Shown: positions 13,461-27,244, counted from the first letter of the stretch. The stretch: 64,000 nt of DNA from Hydractinia symbiolongicarpus (GCF_029227915.1 NC_079878.1:8372001-8436000); one strand, 5' to 3'. The notes: generated from the letters alone by a model not told the origin. Translations and numbers: made by a program.

Positions 13461-16400
13461 CGCTGTCTCAGTATTATTTTTCCATTCGGAAGATTCAAAA
13501 ATAAAATTAATTATTTTCATAAGGATTTATTTTTTTCATCATTGTAGCATTATTAGCGTCGACATTTTATCTACATGAGTATAGAGGGAATTATGTGAAT
13601 ATTATCCGTAGAAAGAAATTTAATTACAAACAAAACAAAACAAAAATCGACAGTATCCAAGTATTTATTTTGCGATGCCGAAAACCTATATTATTCTATC
13701 TATCTACGACATTAATAACTGGGAACGCTCTAGTTCGCGGTATTTCCGTGCTTATGTAAAGAAAAAGAAAATATAGAAAACGCAAGGCCTAGCTTGTGAA
13801 ATTTGGAAGAAACTGAAAAAGTAATTTTATGAAATGACAAAGTACTCACAGAAAAGGATTCTTTGGTATAGAGTGGAAGTTTATATATATATATTCATAT
13901 ATACTGATTGATTATTTACAGAGAAAGAATAATACACGGTTTTTGACAACTATTGGAAATAATAAGAAACTGTAAACATACAAATTATAACGCTCTAATA
14001 AAGATGTAACTCAACAGGAAGAATTGCTTCATTTATTCTTAAGGAGGCCAACCCTTCACTGAAAGTATAAGGAAACATTTGTAGATTCATTTTGAAAGGC
14101 GAAAGCCATCGCCTTTTAAATCCACGTTCGTGTCTATAAACAGCTGTAAAGTTTCGGTGAAATTTCGTTTTATGTATTGAAAAGATAACAGCAATAACAA
14201 CACTGCAACACAACTATAGCTAAAGGCATCAAATGGTTGAGAATTGGAAACTTTGTCAAGAATCAAGCTGGAAGATGTTAAACGATATTGTGTGAATAAA
14301 ATGATAATAATAAAAAATAGAAGAAAACGACAGTCATTGATTTATATAAAACATGCATTATACCACTAATATATTCTGCTATGTTGTCAAATTCATATTT
14401 TCCTTTATTTTCATACTTTAACATACCCACTTTAACATTAAAGTAAGAATCGAGAAAAAATCTTGTTCAGTTAATCTAGTTAATCAGTTAGGCAAAATTG
14501 TTTTAGTTTTCTGGGGAAAAAATGACGGACAGAAATTTTGTACACATTACAAAGATTTGAAAAAGAATATAAATTACGTGGCATGAGTAAAGCCGTGAAC
14601 AAAAAATCAAATGATTGAATCGAAACTAGTTATAAGGCTAGCCTGTTGAAGTATTATTCTACACATTCATATCCCAAACATTTTATCTATGAAGCTACAT
14701 CAAGTTAGAGCTGGTAGCCGAAGCAATGAAATGTTGTTTCTTAAACAAACCATTCAATTCTTGGTTTGCAGTATGACTAAATAATTGGTTATATGTATAA
14801 TCCAAATTCAGTATTTTACATTTTAACGAAGGAACACTTCCTGTATATTAGTTAAAAACATTTAAAAATGTTAAATCGTAAGTTCTCTTACCTTTAAGCT
14901 TAATATATTCTGTCTTCACATAATAGCATCGTTTAGCTATTTTGGGTAGCTTTAATGGTGAATATTTGTCATACCCATCTATAAATGTCATCTAAGAAAA
15001 TACAAGTTTTTAAGCCGTTAGAAACAGAGGTAAGGGGCATTTCACATTTCCTGGCGTTTGCATGATGGTTCTAAGTCGACGTTTTTATTCATAAAGGGAG
15101 TAATTCGCAACACGGGGCTATTTACACCCTCTGTTTTTTTTGGATTCCTTCTGATCATTCTTGAAATACTTTCATTTCAATCGTAAAGCATGGGCTATAC
15201 GTGAAAATTGTTTAGGCAAAAAATAGGAAGTTTAAGCAGAGGACTTATAAAAGCGACTAATAAAATGTTCATGAAGCCGAATACTAACCCTATTAGGGTC
15301 TAGATGTTTTGTAAACTTTTTACCTAGTGAGTAGTAATTAGTTAGAAGTACGTGACTTTTTATAAAAAAGCCCCTAAAAGGTTTGTTTTGAAAAGAGTAA
15401 AAGAGAATTGTAATGTAGGAAAATTATTGTGCTTGATGGGTTATAAAAGAGATACTAAACTTGATTGATAGTGACTAATAGAAGATGGTATTTGATTTGG
15501 TTGACGCATGTCAGTAGGATTTGACTTTCTTTACCACCTTAAAGTAAAATTGAGAAGAGAGTAATAACAAACAATTTTATGACTAAATCAAAGAGTAATT
15601 TTCTTTAACATTGTCATTAGGAACAGAGAAATATGTCTGGAAATGGTTAATGTACCCGCCTACATTATTTTTATCATTTTTTTTTTATTTTTTGTTTTGT
15701 ATAAGGTTAAAGTTATGTAAAGTAAATGATGTCTTATCAGATTGGCACCTTTCTCTTTTGAGTTCAAGATTGTGACGCTGTTTGAAGGACGTATCCTTGT
15801 CATACTTCATCATCATAATGATCTCCTGAGTAAGTTACTAATCCGCATCCTTCTTAGACTCAGTATATCTGGGACAAAACATATATTGTCATCAAGTAAG
15901 ACTAAATCTTCTCAGCAACATTATAATCTTGTAAGGTCTACTAAGGATTTCATGTGAATGCAATCTATGTTTTAATTAACATTTTTAACCGTAATTGCTC
16001 AAACTTCTTAGTTATTTCTATTCTCAAGAAAATGCTGATAGTTGAAATTTCATGACTCCACCTACGGCTTTCAAAAGTTTGAAATGTAATCAGTGACTGT
16101 GAGAAGTAATGGATCATTTATCATAGCATGTTTGTACATTTTCTCCGAGATTTGATGTCAGTAAATAATCCCGTCTTTGATAAGCAAGTCAAACAATACA
16201 AACTCAAACGAGTAAATGTGTGAACTCATGCTGTCATGTCGAAAAATATAAAAAAGATTGATAAAAGATGAAAGTATCATACTCAATAAATTTCAACGGT
16301 AAGGAGTAACACTTTTTTGACCAATGATAATTGAAGCATAAAAATTGAGTCAGTATTAAGCTCACTAACCTCTTATTAAAATAAGATACCTGGCTGCAGT

Positions 16401-17070
16401 AGTCTTTTGTTAATGTAACTATTTTTCAACAACTTCATTGGCATTGTATTTACGCTCTTTTAGACTCCTTAGATATGTTTTTGTTACGAGGTCATTTAGT
16501 TGTGTTGGCGTTTCTCTAGAACGCGCTTTCTATAAATTACGCTCACAAGTTTCTATTTTGTGTCACTGATACGATCTACATAACGGGTCATGGTATTAAC
16601 TCTGCATGTTAATACCCCTGCATTATCTTCAGAGTGGCTGCTAAATTGCTTCATCGTGCTACGGATGCACGAATATGGAGGTACATCCGTAGACTTCCTC
16701 AAGAAACGTTTTTTACCACTTGATTTGAAAAACACAACTGCAACTCAGTGGACCTTTTTTCTAATGTGAACAACACGCTTTCTGGCATTATTATATTAAT
16801 ACAATATAAACTGTTTTGTCTTTCTACACCGAGAAATAATAGGTTAAAAGCCTAGACCGAGCTTGCAATGTCTATTGGTAATAGTCTATGGGTCAAGGGT
16901 AATATTTCTCGGAAGATATAGGAGTTTATATTATATTTATTAACTGATAGCTATTTTGTTTAGTTTTTGTAGAAACCAGGATTGTTTTTTAAAGATTTAC
17001 TTGTGAAACGTTTGTAAAAACTAGGTTTTGATAGAGAATGGAAACGTTCGATTTAAATATTATGTTATCA
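13461..17070. other. intergenic, no gene seen
   Basis: AT-rich. A 72-codon minus-strand frame (14213-13995) starts with a hydrophobic stretch (MCCSVVIAVIF) and is otherwise unrecognised; I do not call it a gene. No repeats beyond short A/T runs. Confidence 0.4.
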
Positions 17071-17605
17071 TCTCTTTAATAATAGCCGTCGTCTGTCTGT
17101 GTGTCCGCGAAGCCGGCGTCCCGTAACGGAAACACGAAATTTTTAAAATGCGCACGAATATCAAATGCGATATATTTTTATCCACTTTATTCCGACAGGT
17201 AAATTTAAAGGACGAGCGAACGCGACGGGCGACCCAATGGATTTTTCCACGGACTAACGACTAGTCTCTTTAATAATAGCCGTATTTTGTCTGTCTGTCC
17301 GCGAAGGAGGCGTCCCGTAACGGAAACACGAAATTTTTAAAATGCGCACGAATATCAAACGCGATATATTTTTATCCACTTTATTGCGACGGGTAAATTT
17401 AAAAGACGAGCGAACGCGACGGGCGACCCCGTGGATTTTTCCACGGGTTAACGGCTAGTCTATATTATAATACCCGTATACGTCTGTCCGTCCGTCTGTC
17501 TGTCACGCAAAATGGTAGCTTAGCTGCGCAGGTAGGGAGACGCACGCAATGTGGTATAAAAAGGACGGGTAAACCCGTGGATTTTTCCACGGGCCAACGA
17601 CTACT
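17071..17605 (-). repeat. three-module repeat cassette, inverted copy 3
   Basis: Reads inverted relative to copies 1 and 2. It starts TCTCTTTAATAATAGCCGTC, repeats that module once (second starts about 17264), then has the CGTCACGCAAAATGG-type module from about 17460, ending CCACGGGCCAACGACTA. The first two modules are nearly identical over about 190 bp, so this is the best-preserved copy. Confidence 0.75.
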
Positions 17606-20600
17606 TTTTTTAAAATACATGTACAAAAAGAAAACAAAACCTTCTAATATCCATATATAAAATAACGTTTTTTTTAACCAAATTTTAAACCAAAGAGTCT
17701 AACACACAAATTCAACGCCGTTTTGCTTGTTGCTCATTGCTGTGATGAATGTTGATTTTAAAAACGCGTTGGGTTTAAAATTAACAGCATTCCTTGCTGT
17801 TTTTCTGATGCAGTGATGTGAGGTTTTAGATTTACTGTAAGCTGATTTTTGAGTCTGTATGTAGCTGGCTATGTCAGCAATTCCCTAGTAAAGTTGTTTT
17901 TTTGTATTTATAGTAACAATTTTGGTTGCTACGAGGTTAAACTTATACTGTGCTGTATAAAGCCTGTAGTAAAGGCTTCTTAGCCAATCAGTGCAGCGGA
18001 TCTCCCGTATAAACCAGTTGAAAATAGCGATCAGTTAGTAATTCGTTGTATTGCCTCTTTGCTTGCGTGACAAAAAATCGTGCCTCTTTTGAACTTTTGG
18101 TAATTGAGGTATTTATGACTTGATTGAAAGTTATAATTTAACCAATACTATTCAAATATCACATAAACATCTCTTATTTTTATTTTTATTTGTTCATAAT
18201 TGTGAAAATTTAGAAATTGCAAGCTCAGGAACTCTGATTTTAATAATTTTTTTTAGGTCTACGTGAGTGGTTATTATGGAGAAAAGTATTGTTAGATAAA
18301 TTATATTTGTAAGGCGTTGAAAAAAGTTAATAAACATTTGAATGTTGAAGCAGTGTGGCTATGTCTGTAATTATACCTGAAATACATATCCTGAAATACA
18401 TGAAACTTTACGGCAGCATTTCCGGCGAGAATTCGGTTTTGCTGTAGTTTTTGCATGTTTTGGTTGGTGACAAATAAAACATTGTTGATGCTCATATGAA
18501 AAAATATTTAACAAAAAATTAAGAAAAATGTAATTAATTTGCGATTAATTTTTACAATTAGATTTTCGATTAATAATTGCTTTTATTTTCTGCGATTATT
18601 TTTTGCGATCATTTTTTGCGATTAGCTATTATTTTTGCGATTAGCTATGCTTTTTGTTAATTGTTACTTATGTTAACTTTTGTGCAATAATGGAAGCGTG
18701 AGTCAGAAAAATAAATATGTTTGGCGGCACGAAATCTTATTGTCAGTTTTCTTATGACTGGTTTTATAGTTGACAAAATTTATTTGAGTATAAGGTTGGG
18801 ACATGGTAGAGTTATCTGGAATGTGAAAAAGCAAGTGTCTTCAGAATTTCGAAATTGAAGTCTCTGTGTCAACAATGCAACGAAAGTATTTATTTTGATG
18901 CAATGCAAAGTAGATATTTTAATACGATGTATTTACGAAAGACGACACTAACCTTGTCTGCTGTTGGTAAACCGCTACGATTGATTTAATTGGTTATAAT
19001 TAGGTCCACAAGCAACATTAAAATTAATTAAACATTAAATTAAATTGATGACCAAACACTGATTATATATATAATTGCATCATTAAGTCTTCAAAATAGT
19101 TAATTGCTTGTAATTTTACCCACGCAGATAAAAATCACGATATATATACATACATTGTTTTACATAATTTGCGTCATTTAAAAAGCTAAATTTAGAACAT
19201 AGAACTAAAAGCCGGCCTTCAAATTGATGTATTAAATGCTACATAGATCCGAAGGAGAATATTTTAGGATATAGATGAGTTTAATATAAAAAATTAATAC
19301 TTTCTAACATCAAAACACGCCTTTATTATAAGATTGTTCGATTATATTCAAACATTAGACCATTTTGCTGCGTTCTTAGTGCCATAAAAACACATATCCC
19401 TCTGCAAGCGAGCATACTAGAGCAATATATCTTTCCGTTTTTTCTATGTATTGTGTATTTTCCCATGGACGGAGCAAATAATCACTTACGCGAACTCTAC
19501 CACTACCTTTTCAACTTTTTAAAAAGCAAGCCCTATATCACGTAGCAACGGATAATAAACCACTATAAACGTCAAGAAAATCTCCTTTTTATGTAAGAAT
19601 TTAAACTAACATACTGAAAATATTTAAATGTTTACGAATGTTTTATTTTTTAGGCACTTAATAAGTTAAAAGCAAAAAACAGTGAAAAACTTCAGTTTGC
19701 AAGACATAAAACCAGTAAAAAAGAGATCATTAAAAACTTTTTGTCAGTAAAATAACTGTTAGTCAGTAAGAAAGATTTGGTCACATTTTTCAACTTTTGT
19801 TTTATACTTAATGTTATGCACCTTCAACTAAAAACTTTGTGTGGGTCTTAAGTAAACCAACGCATTGTATTCACATGTTGATAAAAAGTTATTGCTCTCT
19901 TTGAAATCAATGGGAATATTCCTCGATTTGAAATTTACTTGAATGAGCATTGCGAGGTAACAAAAGCATTTTTAGAAAGATTACAAATTCTTATGTTTTA
20001 GATGCAGCTCTTTACAGTAATTGCATTTTACGCTGGTTAAAATTCCGAAAACTAATGTAATTAATATAAATAAAATTTTAATAGCGTTGTGGGATAAAAT
20101 AAGTATGTTCAAATATGAAACAATCATGGGTTGATATTTATCAGTGAATCATGTCATGCTTTGCCATATGCTCTCACACGACTCTACGACTCCATGCCTT
20201 GGTTAGTTTCTGAATTGCAAACTGTTAAAAAACACTTTTTTAGGTAATGGAAGTGACATATGCAGTATTTGGAATGAGAAGATCAAGTCTGTATTTATTG
20301 CAAAACAAAAACACAATGAAATGTTACCTTCAATTTCGGTAAAACTGAGCATATATTTAAGCGAAAAACTAAGATCAAAGTGTAACTCATGAATTTTAGA
20401 TATTTATGATTTATTTTTTACGTGTTTCATGTTTGATGTTCGTTAGTCTCAAAATTTCACAGTCAGACACTTCAGTAATAAATCGAATATTTAATGGCAA
20501 GCCTTCTAAAAGAAATATCTTCTTTGTGCTCCATACGATTCCTTTAAATATCTATACTTTTAATTAACATCAGAAAAATTAGCATGTCCGATAATATATC

Positions 20601-21557
20601 ATTAAACATTAGCAAACCTGAACAGACTATAAAAAGAGTTTACACCTACCAGGAGCTTAAAAAAACATAATTTTATTTAGTTCTAAAGAAATATGAAGCA
20701 CGCATTTTAAACTTGAAAAATTTGAAAATTTACCATGCTAGCGAAATTACTCAGATCTGTTTACGGTTGGTGGTTTGCCAAAAGTTTACCAGATGTAACA
20801 TAGGTTAATGTGTCTAATGAGTATAAAGCTAAGGTTAGGTCCATATGCACGCAATCAAACTTTTTCTTTTGCAATGCATTGTGTCTGGAACAATTACTAA
20901 GAAAACAATAGCGTCTGATCAATTGATTAAGTCATATGAAAGAAGTAAACATGTCTCTTTATGAAAGAATTTAAAAATATTTCATGCTTTACAGAATAAT
21001 GAAAAATAAAGAAACAATAATTAATGTTCAATTACATTGTTAACCACTCATGTCTCCCCATTCGCAATTGCCAATAAAAATAGAAAGTTGCTGTTAAAAA
21101 TACATAATAAACTGATGACATTGATGGAAAGATATTATTTTTTGTCGACCAAACTTTTCATTTAATTAATGTTTAACTTTCAATCGAGAGTTAGTTTTTG
21201 TAAATCATATTTCAAATTAGACAACTGCATAACGCAAAAACGAAGCTAAATATGCCACACACGTATGCTTTTTAATTAAATTTGATAGATTTCATTAGTA
21301 GGTACTTTTTAAGCAGAAGAAGAGAAAAAATACGATACGTGTAAAGTTCAACAGCAGTGATGTTGGAGATAACGATTTTACATCTATAAAAAGAGGCGTT
21401 TACACTAGACGTTATTAATTACTTAATGATGTAGGCTATTGTTAGTTATTCCTTCCTCTTTTACAATCCTTTCCACCAAGACAAACGCATTTGCTAGAAT
21501 AGGTTGTTCGTTGTTTACTTAATTAGACATTTTACTTGTAAACAACAATTCGTGATC
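17606..21557. other. intergenic, no gene seen
   Basis: AT-rich. 18540-18655 is a degenerate tandem of GCGATTA-like units on a T-rich background. No coding exon or RNA gene recognised. Confidence 0.4.
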
Positions 21558-21805
21558 TATTCAATCCTTGTGTGTTACTCATTCCAATTCTATCCTAACT
21601 TGTGGTCTGTCGAAAGATATTGCCATACTATAATTAATAACAGGAGGAAAAAAATTAGTTGCACGCGATCAACTGCGCATGTGTTTAACTGTGAGTTTGG
21701 CTTTAGTTGTAAAAATTCAAGAGATGTGTCGTTTCTAATAAAAGGTGTCTTCTTGTGAATTCAATTCAATTATATACAATGCATTCGAAAAAAGAATTGA
21801 AAAAT
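21558..21805 (+). repeat. direct repeat, first copy
   Basis: About 247 bp nearly identical to 21995-22241 (offset 437 bp), from TATTCAATCCTTG to GAATTGAAAAA. Differences are a few substitutions and a 2-base indel. Both keep the same open frame, but this is expected from recent duplication and the peptide is unrecognised. Confidence 0.85.
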
Positions 21806-21994
21806 AAATTTAAGACGTTTACGTAACATAAATTGTGTACCAAGAAAGTTATTGAGGTTCTTAAACTTTTGATGGAAAAAAAAACATTTAAAAATCAGCG
21901 TAAAGAAATGTGACTGATATTTTTGCTTATAAAGCTAGGGTAATTTTTACCCTTTATTTGTTTGAAAATTATAAATCACAAAATCGCAAAAGTT

Positions 21995-22241
21995 TATTCA
22001 ATCCTTGTCTGTTACTCATTCCAATTCTATCCTAACTTGTGGTCTGTCGAAAGAAATTGCCATACTATAATTAATAACAGGAGGAAAAAAATTAGTTGCA
22101 CGCGATCAACTGCGCATGTGTTTATCTGTGAGTTTGGCTTTAGTTGTAAAAATTCAAGAGATGTGTTGTTTCTAACAAAGGTGTCTTCTTGTGAATTCAA
22201 TTCAATTATATACAATGCATTCGAAAAAAGAATTGAAAAAT
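21995..22241 (+). repeat. direct repeat, second copy
   Basis: Second copy of 21558-21805, followed by a GGGGGTAGGGGACAGGGAGT purine tract absent after the first copy. Confidence 0.85.
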
Positions 22242-23385
22242 TGAAAGGGGGTAGGGGACAGGGAGTGGTTGTGTTTGGCCACCCAACTGCGTAAAACATC
22301 ATAGATTTAACTAAATACGATTTTGTTTAAAGAATTATTGGAATAAATGCTTAATTTCACATATCGTTCCCGCAAGCAACCTTTTACGACCTCTTCATAT
22401 TAGACCCATGCCCTTTGAACTTGTCAAATTCACAAATAGAATCAGGATTTTGAGAGCTGGGGTTATTTTTGTTTAAATGCGAAAGCACAAGTGCTAATTT
22501 TTGATGATGTCAGCATGGCCTATTTTTTCTATTTCCTGGACATTGATGGGTTTCGTTTTTTACTCGTCCTTCATATCTATCTAAGTAAAACTTTACAGCT
22601 CTTTGGCTGCGCAGTATTTTTCAGGCGATTCTATATGGCAATTTCGAGACTTAGGTAGGTCATTGTTATTTCCTAAAAATTTATGAGCCGGATCGAAAGA
22701 AATTGTTTACAACTTTTTGAGTTCTTTACAAATTCCAACTCATCATTTGACGTGGTAAACATGAGAAACCGCCGGGATAATTGTAAACTGTGTTATTGTA
22801 GCTACTGCTTTGTTGTCAATAAAAATAATATATTGAACTTTAGGCAGACATTCATATTCTTCTGAGTATGTATACATTGCCTTAAACATCAGTTGAAGAA
22901 AAGAATGTATCATAACTGCCATTGATAATATTTTTTAACACCCTTCCTTTCCTAAAAAATGTGTAATGTTATTATTGACTGGCAAATAACAGAAAAACAA
23001 AAAGGCCAACAATTGTGGGCAATTCCATGCGTCAAAAAATTGCACTTGAAAGGTAGAAAGAACTGGCCATTAGACTCGGTTACGTAGTTACAAAAAGTTC
23101 ACAATAACTGCTCTTAATTTCTTACGATCTCAGTATCTACGAATGTTATAGCTAGGCTATTAACAGGCAAAGCACATACAATTAATTGTAAACCGTTGCT
23201 TTTAATGATGTTGTTAATATTGTTCTTGTGACTGGTAAATAAATTGAAAATAACTGAATAGAAACCGTAATGAACAAAATAAATAGAAAAAAGAAAAGAG
23301 TAGCTTGTTTAATTACGAAAAAGAGAGACAAAGTTTCATGCACTCTGAAGTTTAAATAAAGCCTTAGTTTTTTTTTTGTCCAAAA
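22242..23385. other. intergenic before dioB, no gene seen
   Basis: AT-rich. A short open frame at 22683-22865 has no recognisable domain. No strong match to the upstream blocks of dioA and dioC was found by eye. Confidence 0.35.
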
Positions 23386-23529
23386 ATCGCGTGACTTTTT
23401 CGTTGTATGTCTACATATTGATGCGCAATATTTACTTACAACTAAGTAATTAAAAATGGAAATATTATATCTTGTAAAACCGCATGGAAATTTATTTTTA
23501 ATTGACCTGCTGAAGAAAATTATATAAAG
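23386..23529 (+). promoter_or_regulatory. core promoter of deiodinase paralog B
   Basis: ATCGCGTGACT at 23386-23396 is followed by TATGTCTACATATTGATGC, nearly identical to the region before paralog C. TATATAAAG is at 23521-23529, 94 bp before the ATG. The spacing from element to TATA is 135 bp. The function is inferred from conservation among three paralogs. Confidence 0.6.
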
Positions 23530-23614
23530 AATTTTACGAAACAACTGTTTTTTGAATTGGATTTGTTTGAAGTACGCATTGCGTGAGAAAAAGTACTCAC
23601 GGTACAACCACATT

Positions 23615-24456
23615 ATGGCTACGAAGAAAGAAATAGTTTTGAAACCGATGGTTAAATTTGGAGTTGGTGTGGTGTTCGGAGTTGGTAAAGTTGCTGTGCT
23701 CATACCTTTCACAAGAAAGAAGATATACAGAGCAATGAGGACAGCAGCTAGAACAGATAAAGATGATGACTTCAAAGACACGTTGTTTACAAAACCAATG
23801 TACAAAACCCTTGTAAAACAAATATTGATGGACATCTCAAAACCATTGCAAATCAAATCAGTTATTCCCAATTTACCTCTTTACCAGATGGAACAAAAAC
23901 TATCTGCACCAGCAACATGGAAAACATATTTACATAATATTCAACGAAAAGGTGTTCCATTGGTCATCTCTTTTGGTAGCTGTAGCTGACCCCCATTTAT
24001 GGCGGAATTGAAGCAATTTCTTGATCTTTGTAACAAATTTAAAGGGGTTGTTGATTTCGCCATAATATATGTCGAAGAGGCACATCCTGCAAATGGCTGG
24101 ATTGTAAAGGTAAATTTTTTACTAGAACTCAAATTTTCAATCCTTTTTGTCTTCTCTCTTTTCTTAACTGCGGCAGATAAAAAGTTGTTTTCTTTTCTTT
24201 TCAGCATCAACGATTATTACCAGCTCAAAACAACATTTCTGATAGAATTAATGCAGCAGGTGAGTTACAGAGTATGTGTCCCAACATTCCTATGTACGTA
24301 GATCCATTCGATAACAAGATCTGTAAAGCTTTTTCTGCATATCCAGAACGGTTATACATAATACAAGACAATGTTATAAGATACCAAGGTAAAATGGGAC
24401 CGTTTGGATATTCAGTTGATGAAGTTGAAACATGGTTGACAAATTTTTATAACTGA
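23615..24456 (+). CDS. iodothyronine deiodinase-like selenoprotein, paralog B (two exons)
   Basis: Exon 1 is 23615-24109 (165 codons) and exon 2 is 24205-24456 (83 codons plus TGA), with a 95-bp phase-0 intron bounded by GTAAAT and TTTTCAG; total 248 residues. In-frame TGA at 23987-23989 (codon 125, followed by C) sits in VISFGSCS-Sec-PPFM. The rest of the fold continues with YVEEAHPANGW and GKMGPFGYSVDEVETWL. The ATG at 23615 (MATKKEIV) is chosen over an in-frame ATG at 23552 because it aligns with the other paralogs and lies 94 bp after the TATA box. The C-terminus (TNFYN) differs from the VKNT of A and C, and the exon-2 sequence is the most divergent of the three. It lies between the two inverted copies. 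The final TGA is a true stop, since homology ends there. Confidence 0.9.
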
Positions 24457-24722
24457 ATTACACAACCAAGCTGTCAATTTCCTAGTTTAAATGCCGGGTT
24501 TGATTTGAAATGTGTTTAAGGATTTTTTATGTGATTTACGGAAGCTGCAGAGCAAAAAAATATCTATATTTATTTAGCGATGGTAGCTGCATAAGGAAAT
24601 ATATTCCTCTTCTTTTTTGAGGATTGAATCCAACCATATATACCTATATACGAATGTGTAAATAATAACTGAATTTTATATTACCTGATGTTTTTTCCTT
24701 ATTTTTACGGTAGCTATATTTA

Positions 24723-24797
24723 GAAAGACTTTGTGAATATTTGTTGGTCAAATGATTTTATAATTGTTTAAATAAATATGATTTAATTTGGTCTTTC
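24723..24797 (+). promoter_or_regulatory. SECIS element of deiodinase paralog B
   Basis: The hairpin lies 267 nt after the stop. Helix I is a perfect GAAAGAC / GTCTTTC pair. The core has 5' GTGA (24733-24736) and 3' TGAT (24779-24782), with an apical AAA at 24750-24752, 13 nt after GTGA. Helix II is TATTTGTT against AATAAATA with one G.U pair. The helix II sequence differs from copies A and C but keeps pairing, which supports selection on structure. An AATAAA hexamer lies inside the 3' arm (24771-24776). Confidence 0.8.
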
Positions 24798-27244
24798 GTA
24801 AATAGAAAGTAAAAATATGAATATGTTTTTCTTTCTTGTAAGTCATATAGTATTGCACACATTCCACCCTTATAACTATCAATCACTCAAAACAGTCTTT
24901 TTCAATTCTTTCTTTATCAGTTATCCATTCCCTGTATTAGGATTTTTAAAAAGATCACCACCCGTAAATATAATTATTGCATGGTCGAATATGAATTGTA
25001 TTGTTCTAACAAGCCTACTTCGATATCCATTTCCATCCCACAAAATACACAGCAGAAATAAACATATTACGTGAAAACGAGGTTGGTTTGAAGACAATTA
25101 TAATTTTCTAGCCAAGTGATGCAGATAAAGTTTGTTTACTGAAATCAACTTGGCATTTAATTGATACCCATTGGGCTTATTAAAGTTCCTGGTTTACCTT
25201 CTTTTTGGTGTTCAGCTACCTAAGTTGATTGATTTTGATTTTAGCTATAATAGCATTGATTACTACTGGCTAGTTGGAACTTTAAGCAATGCTGTTGATA
25301 TATACACTTTATTCTTTGTTGTTAGACATCTTTCTTCTGCAAAAAATAACATTATGACTTATGATCCTGTTGAGTCGGTGGTATTGGTCTAAATATTGGT
25401 CTTCATTATGTCATATATACAACAAAAGTTAAACAACTTTTGTAAAAAAATTTTTTACAGGGTGCTCTTCTTAGACAGAATGTTTTGCATTATACTTCTT
25501 GAGTTTCCGAATTTATGCATTCTACTGTAAGAGGGAGATAGAATAAAATAATAATAGATAGGCATTCTTTGGGAATACTCCTTTAAAAGCTAAAATAATC
25601 GTAGATAAATGGACCAGTTACGGTTTGTTTCAAGCCACACGTTATTCCAATGCAATAACATATTTAGCCAGTTATAATGGACAGAACTTTCTAACATATG
25701 TTTAATACTCGATTGATTCACTACAAGAACTTGACATGGTGTCCTAAGAAAGTTAAGAAAGTTTTAAACACATACAGACACCTATACAACTAATAAATGA
25801 CTTTGTTTTATTTTTATGAGGATTACCCAAATAAAATTTAAACTAACCTCGTGTTGACGCATTGTTTTGATTTTTTGCCACCACGGCTAATCGTGAAAAG
25901 ACTGTATAAAATAAATAAACGAGAATCGTGAAAGTGAGTTGCTTATAATTAGCAGCACTTAAACATTGTTTAAATTTCAAATACACTAGAAAAAAAACCC
26001 GTTGAGACTAATATGAATTTTAAAGTGGTTTTTAATTTTTTTGTACTTATCATTGCACAATAACAACTTAGATCTAACCAAGGATGGATTTTATGCTTGT
26101 TGTAGTTTCCTGAGCATTGGAAATCAGATAAAAATTTTAAAAAAAGTACCACAATTTCTTTTAAAAACAAATAAAGATTTCGCTCTCAGCAGGTTTAATA
26201 ACCTGCATTTCTCGCCAGTGACGTTTCAATTAATTGCTTACAAGATTATAATTCTATTTTTACAGTTTATTTGTCTTTTACTGATAAAATGTTTATCAAT
26301 ATACTATTTGCTATCTTCTTGACCATTTTAACTATGCAACGAAAGTTATTCAAGATAAATTTGTTGCTATTCGAAGTCCTAAAGTTTTCTCTTTCTGAGT
26401 CAACGATGGATAAGTGGTTGCATGTATGTGTGTCGGGCTGTACAGTATTTTACTTCTTATTTTTTTTTATTTCGTTAGCACAAATTGATAACAAATTTGA
26501 GCTTTATTAAAAACCATTAAAACATTACAGAAGATAACAAAGAGAGCAAACTGTGGCAGTTTAAGTAACTTATAATACTTGACAATGATTTTTCATCATT
26601 TTTTTTTTTGGAATTATTATAAACCCCTTAAAATAATTGCTCTTACTCTAGTTTCTTCTTTAGCTGAAGACTTGTTAAATAATTGCGAGTTATTCTTAAA
26701 ACGACGCTCTTTATAGGGTGCAAAATAACTGGTCAACTATCCTTATTAAATGACAAAATTATTTAAGATGAGGATATCACTGACGTTAAACTGCGGGTAT
26801 TCCTGCTAGTACGTTTATCAAATTTTCAACATAGACCGCAAAGAAGAAAAGAGGAAAACAATTTCTCGATTTTTTTCTAGGGTGGTCACAACAGATTTTG
26901 TGGGAGTTTCTAGGGTTGTCGTAAAAAAATTTAAGGGGGTCAGAGGTTTAATTTATTTCATAATTTTAATGTAGTGGTCATTTATTAACCAATGGCATTA
27001 TCCTTTGAAATGTTTGGAATAAAATAGTGTCAAAATGCCGTGGACTGTAAAAAAAATAAATATCAAAACATCGTTTCTTTTGCTCACTGTGACGGAATGT
27101 TAAACGTCACATACTTACTTCATTGGTTTTTGCAAGCAACATATCAACACACAAAAAGAATAAGCATTAAAAGAATAAGCAGTGAAGATGCCTAGAGCAT
27201 GTTTTAATATCACTGAAATTCTTTACTTGTTTGCTTGCCATTTA
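24798..27244. other. intergenic after dioB, no gene seen
   Basis: Several hydrophobic short frames (24817-25074, 25171-25392, 26271-26510) reflect T-rich DNA. None shows a known domain or splice structure. Confidence 0.35.

Noticed and set aside
23552-23614. Upstream in-frame ATG giving a 21-residue N-terminal extension of dioB
   Set aside because: It falls about 23 bp after the TATA box, so probably before or at the transcription start, and has no counterpart in the other paralogs.
23182-23871. 229-codon minus-strand ORF across dioB exon 1 (similar antisense ORFs at 11970-12224 and 35110-35442)
   Set aside because: Its conserved part is the antisense of the deiodinase exon, whose sense frame has family motifs, splice sites and a SECIS; conservation of the antisense frame follows from that.
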